Made by a program: the position numbers and the translations under genes. DNA of 64,000 nucleotides from CAJQLB01 sp041392065 (GTDB lineage: Bacteria > Bacteroidota > Bacteroidia > Flavobacteriales > Flavobacteriaceae), in assembly GCA_041392065.1 (NCBI GenBank), contig JAWKMU010000001.1, positions 620,001-684,000 on the forward strand, in the 5' to 3' direction. The notes under the pieces were generated by a model, which was given only the letters and a program-made list of their open reading frames with translations, searched no databases and was not told the DNA's origin. Below, one piece after another: positions 26,603 through 34,588 of the stretch. Position 1 is the stretch's first letter. The number at the start of each line of letters is the position of its first letter.

Positions 26603-27655
26603 CTACTTCTCAGTGATTCTTACCTCAAACAATTTATCCCAACGCTTTCCTGTAACGAATAAAGTTTGAGTTTCAGAGTTCCAAGCTAATCCATTAAGCA
26701 CATCTAAACCTTGATGCTGAGTTACTTTTTTCTTTAGCGATCTAAAGTCAATAACGCCTTCAATAGCTCCATTTTTAGGGTTTATTATAGCTACACCATC
26801 CAATTGGTAACGGTTGGCGTATATTTTTCCATTAATCCATTCAAGTTCATTTATTCCAACAATTTTTCCTTTGTTGGTGTAGGTTTGTATATAGTCTTTC
26901 TCTTCAAGTGTTTCAGGATCGAGTGTCCAGATTTTGTCAGTACCATCAGATTTGTAAAGGAAATTGCCATCATTACAAATTCCCCAACCTTCTTTGCTTT
27001 GGTTGTAACTGAAGTCTTTAATTTTTTCAAACGACTCAACATCATAAACAAAACCTGTTTTACTTTCCCAGGTCAATTGATAAATTTTGTTGTTTAATAT
27101 GGTAAGTCCTTCGCCAAAATATTGAGGTTCTAAATCAACATTCATTAATACTTCGCTTGTTTTATAATCAACTTTTCTGAGTTTTGATTCGCCGCGTTGT
27201 CCTGTACTTTCAAATAATTCGCCATTAAAAAATTCCAATCCTTGAGTATAAGATGTGATATCATGAGGATACTCATTGACTATTTCAAAACCAAATACCT
27301 TAGGAGATTCGTCATTTAAAACTTGAATGGTATGTGTTAACTTTTGAGAAGTACCATTATAATAGATAGTAGCAGTAACTTCTTGTATTCCTAATTTTGA
27401 ATCTGATAATGAAACAGAAGCATTTACTTTAGAATTGTTGTAGACGTAAGAAACAGAGTCTATGGTATGCTTTTTTGGGTTATTAATTTTTAACTCCAAG
27501 GTCTTATCCTTTGAAATGGAATACAACTGATCATTTTTGTTAAAAGAAGCATTAGAGGTTAACGAAAAATCATTAGATTCTGTTTTTGTATCAGAACCAC
27601 ATGAAATTGTAAATGCAATTAATATTGTGAGAAATAGAAGCTTACGTAAGCACAT
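26603..27655 (-). CDS. Glutaminyl-peptide cyclotransferase, lipoprotein
   Basis: The 350-residue protein has a lipoprotein signal (FTISCGS). A ~90-residue N-terminal domain precedes a five-bladed propeller of the plant/bacterial glutamine cyclotransferase family: YPHDITSYTQGLEFFNGELFESTGQRGESKLRKVD, YFGEGLTILNNKIYQLTW, GWGICNDGNFLYKSDGT, NELEWINGKIYANRY and GLAWNSETQTLFVTGK. It converts N-terminal glutamine of peptides to pyroglutamate. The motif residues expected in each blade are visible. Located at the outer edge of the envelope. It is divergent from the SRP RNA gene. Confidence 0.92.
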   Translation of the reverse strand: MCLRKLLFLTILIAFTISCGSDTKTESNDFSLTSNASFNKNDQLYSISKDKTLELKINNPKKHTIDSVSYVYNNSKVNASVSLSDSKLGIQEVTATIYYNGTSQKLTHTIQVLNDESPKVFGFEIVNEYPHDITSYTQGLEFFNGELFESTGQRGESKLRKVDYKTSEVLMNVDLEPQYFGEGLTILNNKIYQLTWESKTGFVYDVESFEKIKDFSYNQSKEGWGICNDGNFLYKSDGTDKIWTLDPETLEEKDYIQTYTNKGKIVGINELEWINGKIYANRYQLDGVAIINPKNGAIEGVIDFRSLKKKVTQHQGLDVLNGLAWNSETQTLFVTGKRWDKLFEVRITEK

Positions 27656-27708
27656 AATATGTTCAATTTTCGAGCAATTTATTTATTTAAATTCAGTAAA
27701 AAAAATCA

Positions 27709-27738
27709 TTGTACAACTATTAAAAGGTTGTATCTTTG
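27709..27738 (+). promoter_or_regulatory. Promoter of the SRP RNA gene
   Basis: TTG (27709-27711), a 19-base spacer and TATCTTTG (27731-27738). The predicted start about 6-7 bases after the -7 element coincides with the 5' end of the RNA helix at 27744. Confidence 0.85.
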
Positions 27739-27743
27739 CAGTC

Positions 27744-27837
27744 GGCAAGTCCTACACAACCAGCTCCTGCTTAATCCTCCAGGTCGGGAACGAAGCAAAG
27801 GTACGCGGTCGTAGCGGTGTGATGTAGGTAGCTTGCC
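27744..27837 (+). ncRNA. ffs: Small bacterial SRP RNA (4.5S)
   Basis: A 94-base hairpin-like RNA. GGCAAG at the 5' end pairs with CTTGCC at the 3' end, and CCTACAC pairs with GTGTGATGTAGG nearby. The apical part contains CCAGGTCGGGAACGAAGCAAAGG, the conserved SRP symmetric/asymmetric loop region bound by Ffh (core G-GAA-C/GAAGCA). A T-run directly after CTTGCC completes termination. It lacks the Alu domain, as in other Gram-negative bacteria. Promoter spacing fits the 5' end exactly. Confidence 0.88.
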
Positions 27838-27901
27838 TTTTTTTTGTGCCTAAAACTTTCCTTTTTTATTGTATTTTTAGGTTCTAAATTGCTTTTAATT
27901 T

Positions 27902-28705
27902 ATGTCTAAAGTCGTTTTAATTACAGGAGGTTCTTCAGGAATAGGTAAATCAATAGGTGAGTTTTTGACTATCAAAGGTTTTCAGGTTTATGGAACAAGC
28001 CGAAATCCAGAAAATTATCCAGACAGTTCATTTCCTCTAATCGCATTAGATGTTACAGATGTAAATTCAATCAATTCATGTATTACAAAAGTTGTTTCTG
28101 AGGCAGGGAAATTGGATGTTTTGATTAATAATGCTGGAGCTGGAATAACAGGACCCATTGAAGAAATACCAGAAACTGAAATTAAAAGAAACTTTGAAAC
28201 CAATTTCTTTGGACCTATAAACGTTATTAAAGCTGCATTACCGCAAATGCGTGAGCAAAACTCTGGACTGATTATTAATATCACCTCAATTGCTGGTTAT
28301 ATGGGATTGCCTTACAGAGGTGTTTATAGTGCAAGTAAAGGTGCTTTAGAGTTGATTACTGAAGCTTTTAGGATGGAAATAAAAAGCTTTAATATACACA
28401 TGACTAATGTAGCACCTGGAGATTTTGCTACTAATATTGCTGCAGGTCGTTTTCATGCTCCTGTTTTAGAAAACTCTCCATATAAAGAACCTTATCGAAA
28501 CACTTTAAAACTAATGAACAATCATGTAGATAGTGGAAGCGATCCTAATATAATGGCAAAAGTGATTTATAAAATCGTTGAAACCAAAAATCCTAAAGTG
28601 CATTATAAAGTTGGAGTGTTTATGCAGAAATTTTCAATAGTTTTAAAACGAATTCTTCCCGATAGAGTCTATGAAAAAATGCTTATGAATCATTATAAGT
28701 TGTAA
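27902..28705 (+). CDS. Short-chain dehydrogenase/reductase
   Basis: The 267-residue classical SDR has the cofactor loop TGGSSGIGKSIG (residues 8-19), NNAGAG (about 78-83), and the catalytic serine in NITSIAGYMG. The YxxxK pair is in YSASKGALE. The arginine in TSRN after beta-2 suggests NADPH preference. The C-terminal part ending in YEKMLMNHYKL is longer than a minimal SDR. The substrate cannot be inferred, and no pathway genes are adjacent. Confidence 0.92.
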   Translation: MSKVVLITGGSSGIGKSIGEFLTIKGFQVYGTSRNPENYPDSSFPLIALDVTDVNSINSCITKVVSEAGKLDVLINNAGAGITGPIEEIPETEIKRNFETNFFGPINVIKAALPQMREQNSGLIINITSIAGYMGLPYRGVYSASKGALELITEAFRMEIKSFNIHMTNVAPGDFATNIAAGRFHAPVLENSPYKEPYRNTLKLMNNHVDSGSDPNIMAKVIYKIVETKNPKVHYKVGVFMQKFSIVLKRILPDRVYEKMLMNHYKL

Positions 28706-28817
28706 CTTCAAAAGCGATAAATTAAGTTGTTAATATATTTTAATTAAATTTTCTTTAGTAGGAATGATTTAGTTGTAAATTCGCAAAGAATTTTTCCACA
28801 AACTTAAAACACAATAC

Positions 28818-29471
28818 ATGAAATTTTTTATTGATACTGCTAATCTTGGTCAAATAAAAGAAGCTCAAGACCTTGGAGTACTTGATGGTGTTACAACCAA
28901 TCCTTCATTAATGGCTAAAGAAGGTATAACAGGTCAGAATAACATATTAAAACACTACGTAGATATCTGCAATATTGTAGATGGTGATGTTAGCGCAGAG
29001 GTAATTGCAACTGATTTTGAAGGCATGATTAGAGAAGGCGAAGCCTTAGCAGATTTACACGAACAAATTGTTGTAAAATTACCAATGATTAAAGATGGTG
29101 TTAAAGCATGCAAGTATTTTTCAGAACGAAATATTAAAACAAACGTAACTTTAGTCTTTTCACCAGGACAAGCTTTATTGGCTGCAAAAGCTGGAGCGAC
29201 TTACGTTTCACCTTTTATAGGAAGATTGGATGATATTTCAACTGATGGTTTAAACCTTATTGCTGAAATTAGACAGATTTATGACAACTATGGTTTTGAA
29301 ACTGAAATCTTAGCAGCATCAGTTCGTCATACCATGCATATTATTGACTGTGCCAAGCTTGGTGCAGATGTTATGACAGGACCATTAAGTGCTATTGAAG
29401 GCTTACTAAAACATCCTTTAACAGACATTGGTTTGGCAAAATTTTTAGCCGATTATAAAAAAGGTAATTAA
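28818..29471 (+). CDS. fsa: Transaldolase-like fructose-6-phosphate aldolase
   Basis: The 217-residue compact TIM barrel belongs to the short transaldolase/FSA group: FFIDTANL, GVTTNPSLMAKEG, EVIATDFEGMI, the Schiff-base lysine K87 in VVKLPMI, NVTLVFSPGQALLAAKAGATYVSPFIGR, and ILAASVRH. In Bacteroidota such genes are annotated either as transaldolase or as FSA; the sequence does not decide. It is monocistronic with a strong terminator. The upstream TAAATTCG differs from the -7 consensus by one base. Confidence 0.9.
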   Translation: MKFFIDTANLGQIKEAQDLGVLDGVTTNPSLMAKEGITGQNNILKHYVDICNIVDGDVSAEVIATDFEGMIREGEALADLHEQIVVKLPMIKDGVKACKYFSERNIKTNVTLVFSPGQALLAAKAGATYVSPFIGRLDDISTDGLNLIAEIRQIYDNYGFETEILAASVRHTMHIIDCAKLGADVMTGPLSAIEGLLKHPLTDIGLAKFLADYKKGN

Positions 29472-29489
29472 GAGCTAATGGTGTAAAAT

Positions 29490-29519
29490 AAAAGAGGTGC
29501 GATTTCCGCACCTCTTTTT
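29490..29519. terminator. Bidirectional terminator between converging genes
   Basis: AAAAGAGGTGCG and CGCACCTCTTTTT pair around ATTTC. A-run and T-run flank the stem, so it serves the aldolase gene on the plus strand and the gene ending at 29523 on the minus strand. Confidence 0.93.
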
Positions 29520-29522
29520 ATG

Positions 29523-30932
29523 TTAAAGAGAATCTAATAGTTCTTTAAAATCGCTACTAAACATGTTGGCATTAGAAGTAATGATTATATCATTTTTATC
29601 TACAACCATTACTTTATTAATGTATTGAATGGCCAATATTTTTTTTGCTGCCTCAGCATCCCTAAATCTATATTCTCCTTCAAGCGAAAAGTTGTGTTGG
29701 TTTAATAAATGCTTCCACATAGCAGGCTTATCAGCGTTTACATTTATTGATATAAAATTTACTTTTGGGTATTTTGCTTTTAATTCAGCTACTTTATCAT
29801 GACTGTTTTTAAAGTGGTTTTTTATAGCATGAGACCAAAAATAGATAACCGTAGGTTTATTAAATATAGCGTCCAGATTGCTTACTTCATTTTTATAGTT
29901 TATAACCTCTATATCAGGAAATTTGTTTCCAGATCGCAATTTTTTAATCGTATTATATAAGCTTGTAATGTACTCAGAATGCTCTTCATTGGTGCTTTTA
30001 CTTAAATAAGATTCGTACATAGCATCACAATCGTCATCAGAATTATTATAAGACAAGAAGTTTCTGGTAGCGTATTTTAACAAATTGTTTTTAATGTCCT
30101 GATTACTTACCATTTTGTTCATCAAATCCAACTTGGTTAAGTTATATACAATGGAATTTCTGTTAAAAACGGAATCGTTAGTTGAATCAAAATATCGATC
30201 CAAGGCTAAGTTGTTAAAATGAGGAAAAAGAAAATTGTAGTAAGGATAAAAGTCTTTCAATTCTTCATCATTATAATCAATATTTGCTCTATAATCATAA
30301 AAAGTTGGAGGTAAATTGGCTCGATTTACAATTTCATTTCTACCATAAAACCTAAATGGATACAATTCTTTATGTGCATTATAGCTATAATTGATGCTTG
30401 CTAAGGCTACTTTTTTAAATAATGGCGAGCTTTCATATTTTTCTATAAACTCATTAAGCTGAGTAATCTTACCATTTCGTAGTGAGTCTATAGCTTTTTT
30501 AAACTTTTCAGGCTCAAATTTAGAAATCTCATATATTGTTTTATCTTCACTTTCAAGAGTGTTGTATAAATTTATGAGATAGTTATTTTTTTTAGAACCA
30601 CGACCAGTAAACACCAAAGATTCATCAAAATCTAAAGTATTTAAGCGAAGCATGATACTATCGTTTGGTTCTAAAATTATTATTTGGTATTCACCACCAT
30701 GAATAAAAGAATGCAGTCCAGGACTAAGGCTTTCAATATTGTATGTAAAGCGGTTGTCTTTATCTAAGTATAAAGTGTCTATAGGAGATGTAGCATCATA
30801 AAGTATAAGTTGATCATTAACTGGGTTTATAATTTCACCACCAATAAATGCTTGACCACAAGCAGAATCAGTCTCAGAGTTACAACCAACACAAAAGATA
30901 AAGACAAATAAAAAGAGTAATAGTTTATTCAT
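29523..30932 (-). CDS. Thioredoxin-fold lipoprotein lacking the CxxC motif
   Basis: The 469-residue protein has a lipoprotein signal (FIFCVGC). The N-terminal DUF4369-like beta-domain (about 25-120: FIGGEIINPVNDQLILYDATSPIDTLYLDKDNRFTY in part) precedes a long helical region. The C-terminal ~130 residues form a TlpA-like thioredoxin fold (FPDIEVINYKNEVSNLDAIFNKPTVIYFWSHAI). Where TlpA proteins have WCxxC, this one reads WSHAIKN, so it cannot act as a thiol-disulfide reductase. A binding or structural role is more likely. In related organisms similar AhpC/TlpA proteins retain CxxC. Single gene with its own promoter. Confidence 0.85.
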   Translation of the reverse strand: MNKLLLFLFVFIFCVGCNSETDSACGQAFIGGEIINPVNDQLILYDATSPIDTLYLDKDNRFTYNIESLSPGLHSFIHGGEYQIIILEPNDSIMLRLNTLDFDESLVFTGRGSKKNNYLINLYNTLESEDKTIYEISKFEPEKFKKAIDSLRNGKITQLNEFIEKYESSPLFKKVALASINYSYNAHKELYPFRFYGRNEIVNRANLPPTFYDYRANIDYNDEELKDFYPYYNFLFPHFNNLALDRYFDSTNDSVFNRNSIVYNLTKLDLMNKMVSNQDIKNNLLKYATRNFLSYNNSDDDCDAMYESYLSKSTNEEHSEYITSLYNTIKKLRSGNKFPDIEVINYKNEVSNLDAIFNKPTVIYFWSHAIKNHFKNSHDKVAELKAKYPKVNFISINVNADKPAMWKHLLNQHNFSLEGEYRFRDAEAAKKILAIQYINKVMVVDKNDIIITSNANMFSSDFKELLDSL

Positions 30933-30978
30933 ACAATCTACTTCAAAATAGATTTTTTGGTCTTGTTATTTTCATTAG

Positions 30979-30986
30979 CAAAAATA
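30979..30986 (-). promoter_or_regulatory. -7 element for the thioredoxin-fold lipoprotein gene
   Basis: TATTTTTG on the minus strand matches TAnnTTTG. Predicted leader is about 40 bases. The -33 region is not well matched. Confidence 0.5.
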
Positions 30987-31045
30987 AGATTTGAGCTTTA
31001 AATGCCATGTTAATGCGCTGTTAAATGTTTTAAGAACAGGTTTTA

Positions 31046-31076
31046 TTGGCTTAGTGGATGCTTTTTTCTACTTTTG
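31046..31076 (+). promoter_or_regulatory. Promoter for the ABC-F gene
   Basis: TTG (31046-31048), a 20-base spacer and TACTTTTG (31069-31076). Its position shows that translation starts at ATG 31099, not at the earlier in-frame codon at 30991. Confidence 0.75.
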
Positions 31077-31098
31077 CCGCAAATTTAAAATTCAGACC

Positions 31099-32724
31099 AT
31101 GTTATCAGTTTCTAACTTATCAGTTCAATTTGGGAAACGCATACTTTTTGATGAGGTTAATACAACCTTTAATAATGGTAATTGCTATGGAATAATTGGA
31201 GCCAATGGAGCAGGAAAATCAACTTTTCTTAAAATTTTGGCAGGAAAGCAAGAACCAACTTCAGGGCATGTGCATTTGGAAACTGGAAAGCGAATGTCAG
31301 TGCTTGAGCAAAACCATAATCTTTATGATGAACATTCTGTTTTAGAAACCGTATTAATGGGAAACAAACCTTTATATAAATTAAAGTCTGATATTGATGC
31401 TCTGTATGCTGATTATACAGATGAAAATGCCGAAAAAATTGGAGAACTTCAAGTACAATTTGAAGAAATGAACGGTTGGAATGCCGAAAGCGATGCTGCA
31501 GCAATGTTATCTAATTTAGGAATAAAAGAAGATTTACATTACACCTTAATGCAAGACCTTGATGGTAAACAAAAAGTACGTGTTTTGTTAGCTCAAGCAT
31601 TATTTGGTAATCCTGATGTTTTAATTATGGATGAGCCAACAAACGATTTGGATTATGAAACCATTTCTTGGTTAGAAAACTTTTTGGCAAATTATGATAA
31701 TTGTGTTATTGTGGTATCTCACGACAGACACTTTTTAGATGCAGTTTGCACGCATGTTTCTGATATAGATTTTGGTAAAATCACACATTATTCTGGAAAC
31801 TACACCTTTTGGTATGAGTCTTCTCAATTAGCCGCAAAACAAAGAGCACAACAAAACAAAAAGGCTGAAGAGAAGAAAAAAGAACTTGAAGAATTTATTA
31901 GACGATTTTCGGCAAACGTAGCAAAATCTAAACAAGCTACAAGTAGAAAGAAAATGATTGAAAAGCTTAACATTGCTGATATTAAGCCATCTAGTCGTCG
32001 TTATCCAGCCATTATTTTTGAACGTGAAAGAGAAGCTGGAGATCAAATTTTAAATGTTGAAAACCTTTCTGCTTCTATTGATAGCGAAGTGGTTTTTAAA
32101 GATATAGACATCAACCTTGCTAAAGGAGATAAAGTAGTGGTTTACTCAAAAGATTCCAGAGCAACTACTATGTTTTATGAAATACTAAATGGAAATGAAA
32201 AAGCAGATTCTGGAAAATTTGCTTGGGGAGTTACAACTACACAATCGTATTTGCCTTTAGATAACAGTAAGTTCTTTCAAAATAAATTGACTTTGGTCGA
32301 TTGGCTACGTCAATGGGCAACCACTGAAGAAGAACGAGAAGAAGTTTATGTAAGAGGCTTCTTGGGAAAAATGATTTTTAGTGGAGAAGAAGCACTTAAA
32401 ACTGCCGATGTACTTTCAGGAGGAGAGAAAGTACGTTGTATGTTATCTCGTATGATGATGATTCGTGCTAACGTGTTAATGTTGGACGAACCTACAAACC
32501 ACTTGGATCTTGAGAGTATTACTGCGTTTAACAACTCATTAAAAAACTTTAAAGGTACTGTATTGTTCACAACGCACGATCATGAGTTTGCGCAAACTGT
32601 TGCCAATCGTGTTATTGAATTAACGCCAAATGGAGTTATAGACAGATACACAACCTTTGATGAATACATGCAAGACAAAAAAATAAAGGAGCTAAGAGAT
32701 AAGATGTATTCGGTTACAGCTTAA
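31099..32724 (+). CDS. ABC-F family ATPase (YbiT-like)
   Basis: The start at ATG 31099 gives 541 residues and begins directly with the first ABC domain (MLSVSNLSVQFGKR). There are two ATPase cassettes without membrane segments: Walker A GANGAGKS (34-41), Walker B VLIMDEPTNDLD and VLMLDEPTNHLD, and H-loops SHDRHF and THDHEF. A lysine-rich linker (AKQRAQQNKKAEEKKKELEEF in part) lies between them. The first signature is degenerate (LDGKQKVR instead of LSGGQ); the second is LSGGEKVR. The second Walker A is also degenerate (YSKDSRATT). ABC-F proteins act on the ribosome; YbiT-like members are not specifically resistance factors. Monocistronic. Confidence 0.93.
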   Translation: MLSVSNLSVQFGKRILFDEVNTTFNNGNCYGIIGANGAGKSTFLKILAGKQEPTSGHVHLETGKRMSVLEQNHNLYDEHSVLETVLMGNKPLYKLKSDIDALYADYTDENAEKIGELQVQFEEMNGWNAESDAAAMLSNLGIKEDLHYTLMQDLDGKQKVRVLLAQALFGNPDVLIMDEPTNDLDYETISWLENFLANYDNCVIVVSHDRHFLDAVCTHVSDIDFGKITHYSGNYTFWYESSQLAAKQRAQQNKKAEEKKKELEEFIRRFSANVAKSKQATSRKKMIEKLNIADIKPSSRRYPAIIFEREREAGDQILNVENLSASIDSEVVFKDIDINLAKGDKVVVYSKDSRATTMFYEILNGNEKADSGKFAWGVTTTQSYLPLDNSKFFQNKLTLVDWLRQWATTEEEREEVYVRGFLGKMIFSGEEALKTADVLSGGEKVRCMLSRMMMIRANVLMLDEPTNHLDLESITAFNNSLKNFKGTVLFTTHDHEFAQTVANRVIELTPNGVIDRYTTFDEYMQDKKIKELRDKMYSVTA

Positions 32725-32736
32725 TTATGACATTTA

Positions 32737-32796
32737 ATTTCTAATTCCTGATTTCTAATTCCTGATTTCTAATTCCTGTAAACTGATACTGTTTAC
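32737..32796. repeat. Tandem 14-bp repeat plus GTAAAC/GTTTAC inverted repeat
   Basis: The unit ATTTCTAATTCCTG occurs three times without mismatch at 32737-32778. It runs straight into GTAAAC-TGATACT-GTTTAC (32778-32796), a 6-bp inverted repeat with a 7-base spacer. The same hexamers in the opposite order and with the same spacer length lie at 47784-47802. It fills most of the 83-base gap between the ABC-F and DUF2007 genes. Confidence 0.85.
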
Positions 32797-32807
32797 TGAA
32801 TACTGAT

Positions 32808-33038
32808 TTACGCCTCCATTTCAGCAATAGCACCTTGTACAACAGGAATTGCTTTGTCAAGCTCATTGTTGTGTACATAAAGTTGCTTCACTAAATCACC
32901 TCCATAAATTTTTGGGTCTAAACCTGATTCATTTTGCTCTTTAATTACAGGAGAAATTCCAGCTTCTTCTAGCTTTGAAATCAATAGTTGAGTAATTATA
33001 AAACTCCCTGAGTATATTTTTGTATAGTGAGTTTCCAT
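32808..33038 (-). CDS. DUF2007 small protein
   Basis: The 76-residue protein is a complete DUF2007 domain: YTKIYSGSFIITQLLISKLEEAGISPVIKEQNE, then YGGDLVKQLYVHNNELDKAIPVVQ (quoted in part). The ferredoxin-like fold of this family is described as a 'putative signal transducing protein', but its role is unknown. No signal peptide. Isolated gene, divergent from the PLP decarboxylase. Confidence 0.9.
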   Translation of the reverse strand: METHYTKIYSGSFIITQLLISKLEEAGISPVIKEQNESGLDPKIYGGDLVKQLYVHNNELDKAIPVVQGAIAEMEA

Positions 33039-33136
33039 ATCAATTGTTTTTAGAATTATTAAGATACGAAAAATCTTTCAATTTTGTACATTTAGCAAAA
33101 CGAATAATCTTCTTTTTTTTATTAATTCAAAAAATC

Positions 33137-34579
33137 ATGGCAAACCTTAAAAAGCAGATATTAGAGTTACATAAAGTTTCAGAACCACTTGAGCCTAATG
33201 AGAAGGAACGTTCCAGTTATGTCAATGAAGTTAGTGAGTATGCTAATAATTTTATTAATGAGTTGGAGACCTCAAAAACTTTTGTTGGCTCTAAAGAAAC
33301 ACCTCACGCCTTTTCGCTGTCAAAAAACAAGAAAAGTTTATCTGATATTTTAAAACTTTATGATGATGAAATTGCAACTAAAGGCATAAAACCTGCTTCA
33401 GGAGGACATATTGGTTATATTCCTGGAGGAGGCATTTACACATCTGCTATCGCAGATTTTTTAGTTGATGTTACAAATGAATATGTTGGTATGCACTTTT
33501 CTTGTCCTGGAGGTGTAGCTATAGAACATGTACTTTTAGATTGGATGAAAGAGATGTTTGGATTTCCAGAATCAGCTGTTGGAAATTTGACCACAGGTGG
33601 TTCAATTGCTAATCTCATTGCTCTAACTGCGGCAAGAGATAAGCACAAAATAAAAAACGCTACAATTGAAAAAAGTGTATTATATCTCAGTCCACAAGTA
33701 CACCACTGCATTCAAAAGGCTTTAAAAATTATCGGACTTGAAGATGTTATTATTAATTATTTAGAGCTTGATGAGAATTCAAAAATTAAAGTAAATGATT
33801 TAAAGACGAAAATTGAAACTGATAAAAGCAATGGTTTAAATCCGTTTTTGGTAGTTGCTTCAGCTGGAACAACTGATACTGGAGCTATTGATCCATTAGA
33901 AGCAATTGGAAATCTAGCAAAAGAACACAATTTATGGTATCATGTTGATGGCGCTTATGGCGGATTTTTCATTTTGGTTGATAATATCAAAGAAAAGTTT
34001 AGAGGTATTGAAATGGCTGATTCCTTAGTTGTAGATCCACATAAAGGACTATTTTTGCCTTATGGATTAGGTGCTGTTTTGGTTAAAGACAAACAAGCTG
34101 TTTATCACTCTCATGTAGTAAGAGCTAATTATATGCAAGACGCTGTTGCCGAAGAAACTCCAGTAAATCCAGCAGATGTTTCACCAGAATTGACAAAGCA
34201 TTTCAGGAGTTTGCGTTTGTGGTTGCCGTTACAATTACATGGCACAGAACCTTTTGTAGCTTGTCTTGAAGAAAAATTACTTTTAACTCAGTATTTTAGA
34301 GAAGAACTTATAAAAATTGGATTTAAAGTTGGTCCAAACCCAGATTTGTCAGTCAGTTATTTTTGGTATCCAACCAATGGTGACAATGAAAATGAGTTTA
34401 ATGAAAAACTCTTAAAAGAACTGCATAAAGATGGAGAAGTGTTTCTAAGTTCTACTAAAATCAACAATAAATTTGTGATTAGAATGGCTATATTGTCATT
34501 TAGAACAAAACTACAAACCATTGATAAAGCAGTAGCAATGATTGAAAGAGCTTTAAAAAATATAAAAGTCGAAAATTAG
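33137..34579 (+). CDS. Group II PLP-dependent decarboxylase-like protein
   Basis: The start at ATG 33137 gives 480 residues. An upstream in-frame extension to 33020 overlaps the divergent DUF2007 gene and has no homology-like character. The fold-type I decarboxylase features are GHIGYIPGGG (substrate side), FSCPGGVAIEHVLLDWMKEMFGFP, TTGGSIANLIAL, HHCIQKALKIIG, HVDGAYGGFF and the PLP lysine K303 in VVDPHKGLFLPYG. The family includes aromatic-amino-acid, glutamate and diaminobutyrate decarboxylases; specificity is not clear. It heads a tight plus-strand run of six genes (P1 peptidase, TSUP transporter, GNAT, DUF6090, DUF4440-like). Confidence 0.9.
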   Translation: MANLKKQILELHKVSEPLEPNEKERSSYVNEVSEYANNFINELETSKTFVGSKETPHAFSLSKNKKSLSDILKLYDDEIATKGIKPASGGHIGYIPGGGIYTSAIADFLVDVTNEYVGMHFSCPGGVAIEHVLLDWMKEMFGFPESAVGNLTTGGSIANLIALTAARDKHKIKNATIEKSVLYLSPQVHHCIQKALKIIGLEDVIINYLELDENSKIKVNDLKTKIETDKSNGLNPFLVVASAGTTDTGAIDPLEAIGNLAKEHNLWYHVDGAYGGFFILVDNIKEKFRGIEMADSLVVDPHKGLFLPYGLGAVLVKDKQAVYHSHVVRANYMQDAVAEETPVNPADVSPELTKHFRSLRLWLPLQLHGTEPFVACLEEKLLLTQYFREELIKIGFKVGPNPDLSVSYFWYPTNGDNENEFNEKLLKELHKDGEVFLSSTKINNKFVIRMAILSFRTKLQTIDKAVAMIERALKNIKVEN

Positions 34580-34588
34580 ATTTTTAAG

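Noticed and set aside
27744..27837. tRNA or 6S RNA
   Set aside because: No anticodon arm or CCA-type acceptor. The apical GGGAAC/GAAGCA loop and 94-base hairpin fit SRP RNA.
32737..32778. CRISPR array
   Set aside because: Only three 14-bp units in direct contact, no spacers and no cas genes.
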